A stretch of 6,896 nucleotides of DNA, taken from assembly GCA_035263645.1 (NCBI GenBank), contig DATFRD010000368.1:1-6896 (forward strand), read 5' to 3'. Both the position numbers and the translations under genes were made by a program. The notes under the pieces are model-generated. The model made no database searches. It saw only the letters and a program-made list of their open reading frames with translations, and was not told the origin of the DNA. Positions 6,036-6,896 of the stretch are shown here, piece by piece. The DNA is from CF-161 sp035263645. GTDB taxonomy: Bacteria > Chloroflexota > Dormibacteria > Dormibacterales > Dormibacteraceae. Position 1 is the stretch's first letter, and each line of letters starts with the position of its first letter.

Positions 6036-6896
6036 GTCTCGAGGGATCCCTGATGGTGGCCCAGCCGCGTTCGGGTCGGGCCGGAGGCAGGCCGCGCGCG
6101 CGGCTGCGGTGATCTGAAGAACACCGCCGCCAGCGGCGGCAGGGTGACGTCGACGGAGAAGGGCCGGCCGTGGCAGGGCACCGCGTGCGCCTCGACGCCG
6201 CCCAGGTTCCCCCAGCCGCTGCCGCCGTAGACCGGCGCGTCCCCGTTCAGCACCTCGTCCCAGCGGCCGCCGCAGGGCACCCCCAGGCGGTAGGGCGTGC
6301 GTGGGACCGGCGTGAAGTTGCAGACGGCCAGCACGTGCCGGCCGGCCCCGGAGCGGAGGACGGAGGCCACGGACTGGTCGGAGTCGTTGGCGTCCACCCA
6401 GGAGAAGCCGGCCGGGTCGAAGTCGAGCTCGTGCATGGCCGGCTCCGACCGGTACAGCCGGTTCAGGTCGGCCAGCCAGCGGCCCAGCCCCGCGGGAAGC
6501 GGCTCGTGGGCGAGGTGCCAGTCGAGCGAGGTGTCGTGGTTCCACTCGCCGGGCTGGCCCAGCTCACCGCCCATGAACAGCAGCTTCTTGCCGGGCTCGG
6601 CGAACATCCATCCGTAGAGCAGGCGCAGGTTGGCGAAGCGCTGCCAGTCGTCGCCGGGCATCTTGCCCAGCATCGAGCCCTTGCCGTGCACCACCTCGTC
6701 GTGGGACAGGGGCAGCACGAAGTTCTCGCTGAACATGTACAGGCTGCGGAAGGTGAGGTCCTCGTGGTGGTAGCGCCGGTGGACCGGGTCGTGCCGGAAG
6801 TACTGCAGCGTGTCGTGCATCCAGCCCATGTCCCACTTCATGCCGAAGCCCAGGCCGCCGACGTACCTGGGACTGGAGACCATCGGCCACGCGGTC
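6032..6896 (-). CDS. glgB: 1,4-alpha-glucan branching enzyme, C-terminal part, GH13
   Basis: This gene is cut by the right window edge; about 288 C-terminal residues are visible, reading from TAWPMVSSP. GlgB cleaves alpha-1,4 chains and reattaches them through alpha-1,6 bonds, creating glycogen branches. Visible hallmarks are GGLGFGMKWDMGWMHDTL, YHHEDLTF, and SHDEVVHGKGSM, with the third catalytic Asp encoded at 6698-6700. The next stretch reads MPGDDWQRFANLRLLYGWMFAEPGKKLLFMGGELGQ, in pieces typical of GlgB, then the C-terminal beta domain with VCNFTPVPR and PPLAAVFF. The catalytic nucleophile Asp and the Glu of the AEES motif should lie just outside the window. After the conserved end there are about 23 extra residues rich in Arg, Pro and Gly. 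The stop TGA (6034-6032) overlaps the ATG of the GH57-GlgA gene, so the two are probably translationally coupled. Confidence 0.96.
   Translation of the reverse strand, partial: TAWPMVSSPRYVGGLGFGMKWDMGWMHDTLQYFRHDPVHRRYHHEDLTFRSLYMFSENFVLPLSHDEVVHGKGSMLGKMPGDDWQRFANLRLLYGWMFAEPGKKLLFMGGELGQPGEWNHDTSLDWHLAHEPLPAGLGRWLADLNRLYRSEPAMHELDFDPAGFSWVDANDSDQSVASVLRSGAGRHVLAVCNFTPVPRTPYRLGVPCGGRWDEVLNGDAPVYGGSGWGNLGGVEAHAVPCHGRPFSVDVTLPPLAAVFFRSPQPRARPASGPTRTRLGHHQGSLET

Noticed and set aside
2487..6053. Long open frame of 1188 codons on the + strand opposite glgA
   Set aside because: Antisense shadow of a high-GC gene: composition is His/Arg/Val/Gln-rich with no recognisable motif, while the opposite strand has full GH57 and GT5 signatures.
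6036..6545. The glgA frame stays open upstream of ATG 6035 for 170 more codons
   Set aside because: These residues are out-of-frame Arg/Gly/Pro-rich sequence lying inside glgB, while the conserved GH57 start RPLHLALVWHLHQPY follows ATG 6035 directly, with an ATGA overlap.

Overview
The window is a GC-rich bacterial segment, G/C at most third codon positions, carrying most of a glycogen (alpha-glucan) metabolism locus. It holds the C-terminal part of a Thermotoga-type alpha-glucan phosphorylase (GlgP, + strand, runs in from the left edge). It also holds a complete alpha/beta hydrolase (- strand), a complete 1232-residue protein joining a GH57 amylase-type domain to a GT5 glycogen synthase (GlgA, - strand), and the C-terminal part of a GH13 branching enzyme (GlgB, - strand, runs out at the right edge). 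The composition, the KAGGV-type GlgA, the Thermotoga-type GlgP and the C-rich interspersed repeat would suit Chloroflexota or a neighbouring GC-rich phylum. Actinomycetota cannot be excluded from sequence reading alone, so this placement is an inference.

Layout: 1-897 glgP (+, 5' partial). 931-1821 alpha/beta hydrolase (-), convergent with glgP across only 33 bp; a GTG at 1869 is an alternative start. 1822-2336 is the only long gene-free stretch. It is visibly less GC-rich in its left half and contains a TTGACA box, a Shine-Dalgarno followed by a 20-codon ORF, a small hairpin and a very strong hairpin terminator on the + strand. Its right half is a tandem array of C-rich/G-rich palindromic repeats reaching the glgA stop codon. 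2337-6035 is the GH57-GlgA fusion (-), and 6032-6896 is glgB (-, 5' partial). The glgB stop and the fusion start overlap as ATGA, so these two are one operon transcribed right to left.

Functionally, GlgA extends alpha-1,4 chains from a nucleotide sugar, GlgB introduces alpha-1,6 branches, and GlgP releases glucose-1-phosphate from chain ends. The GH57 domain fused to GlgA keeps the expected catalytic Glu and Asp, so it probably cuts or transfers alpha-glucan on the polypeptide that makes it. The hydrolase has no obvious link to glycogen. The points most worth follow-up are the GH57-GT5 fusion, the possible short transcript or peptide gene at 1877-2150, and the repeat array with overlapping hairpin and G-quadruplex potential in the glgA 3' UTR. 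I found no defence system, mobile-element gene, tRNA, rRNA or CRISPR array.
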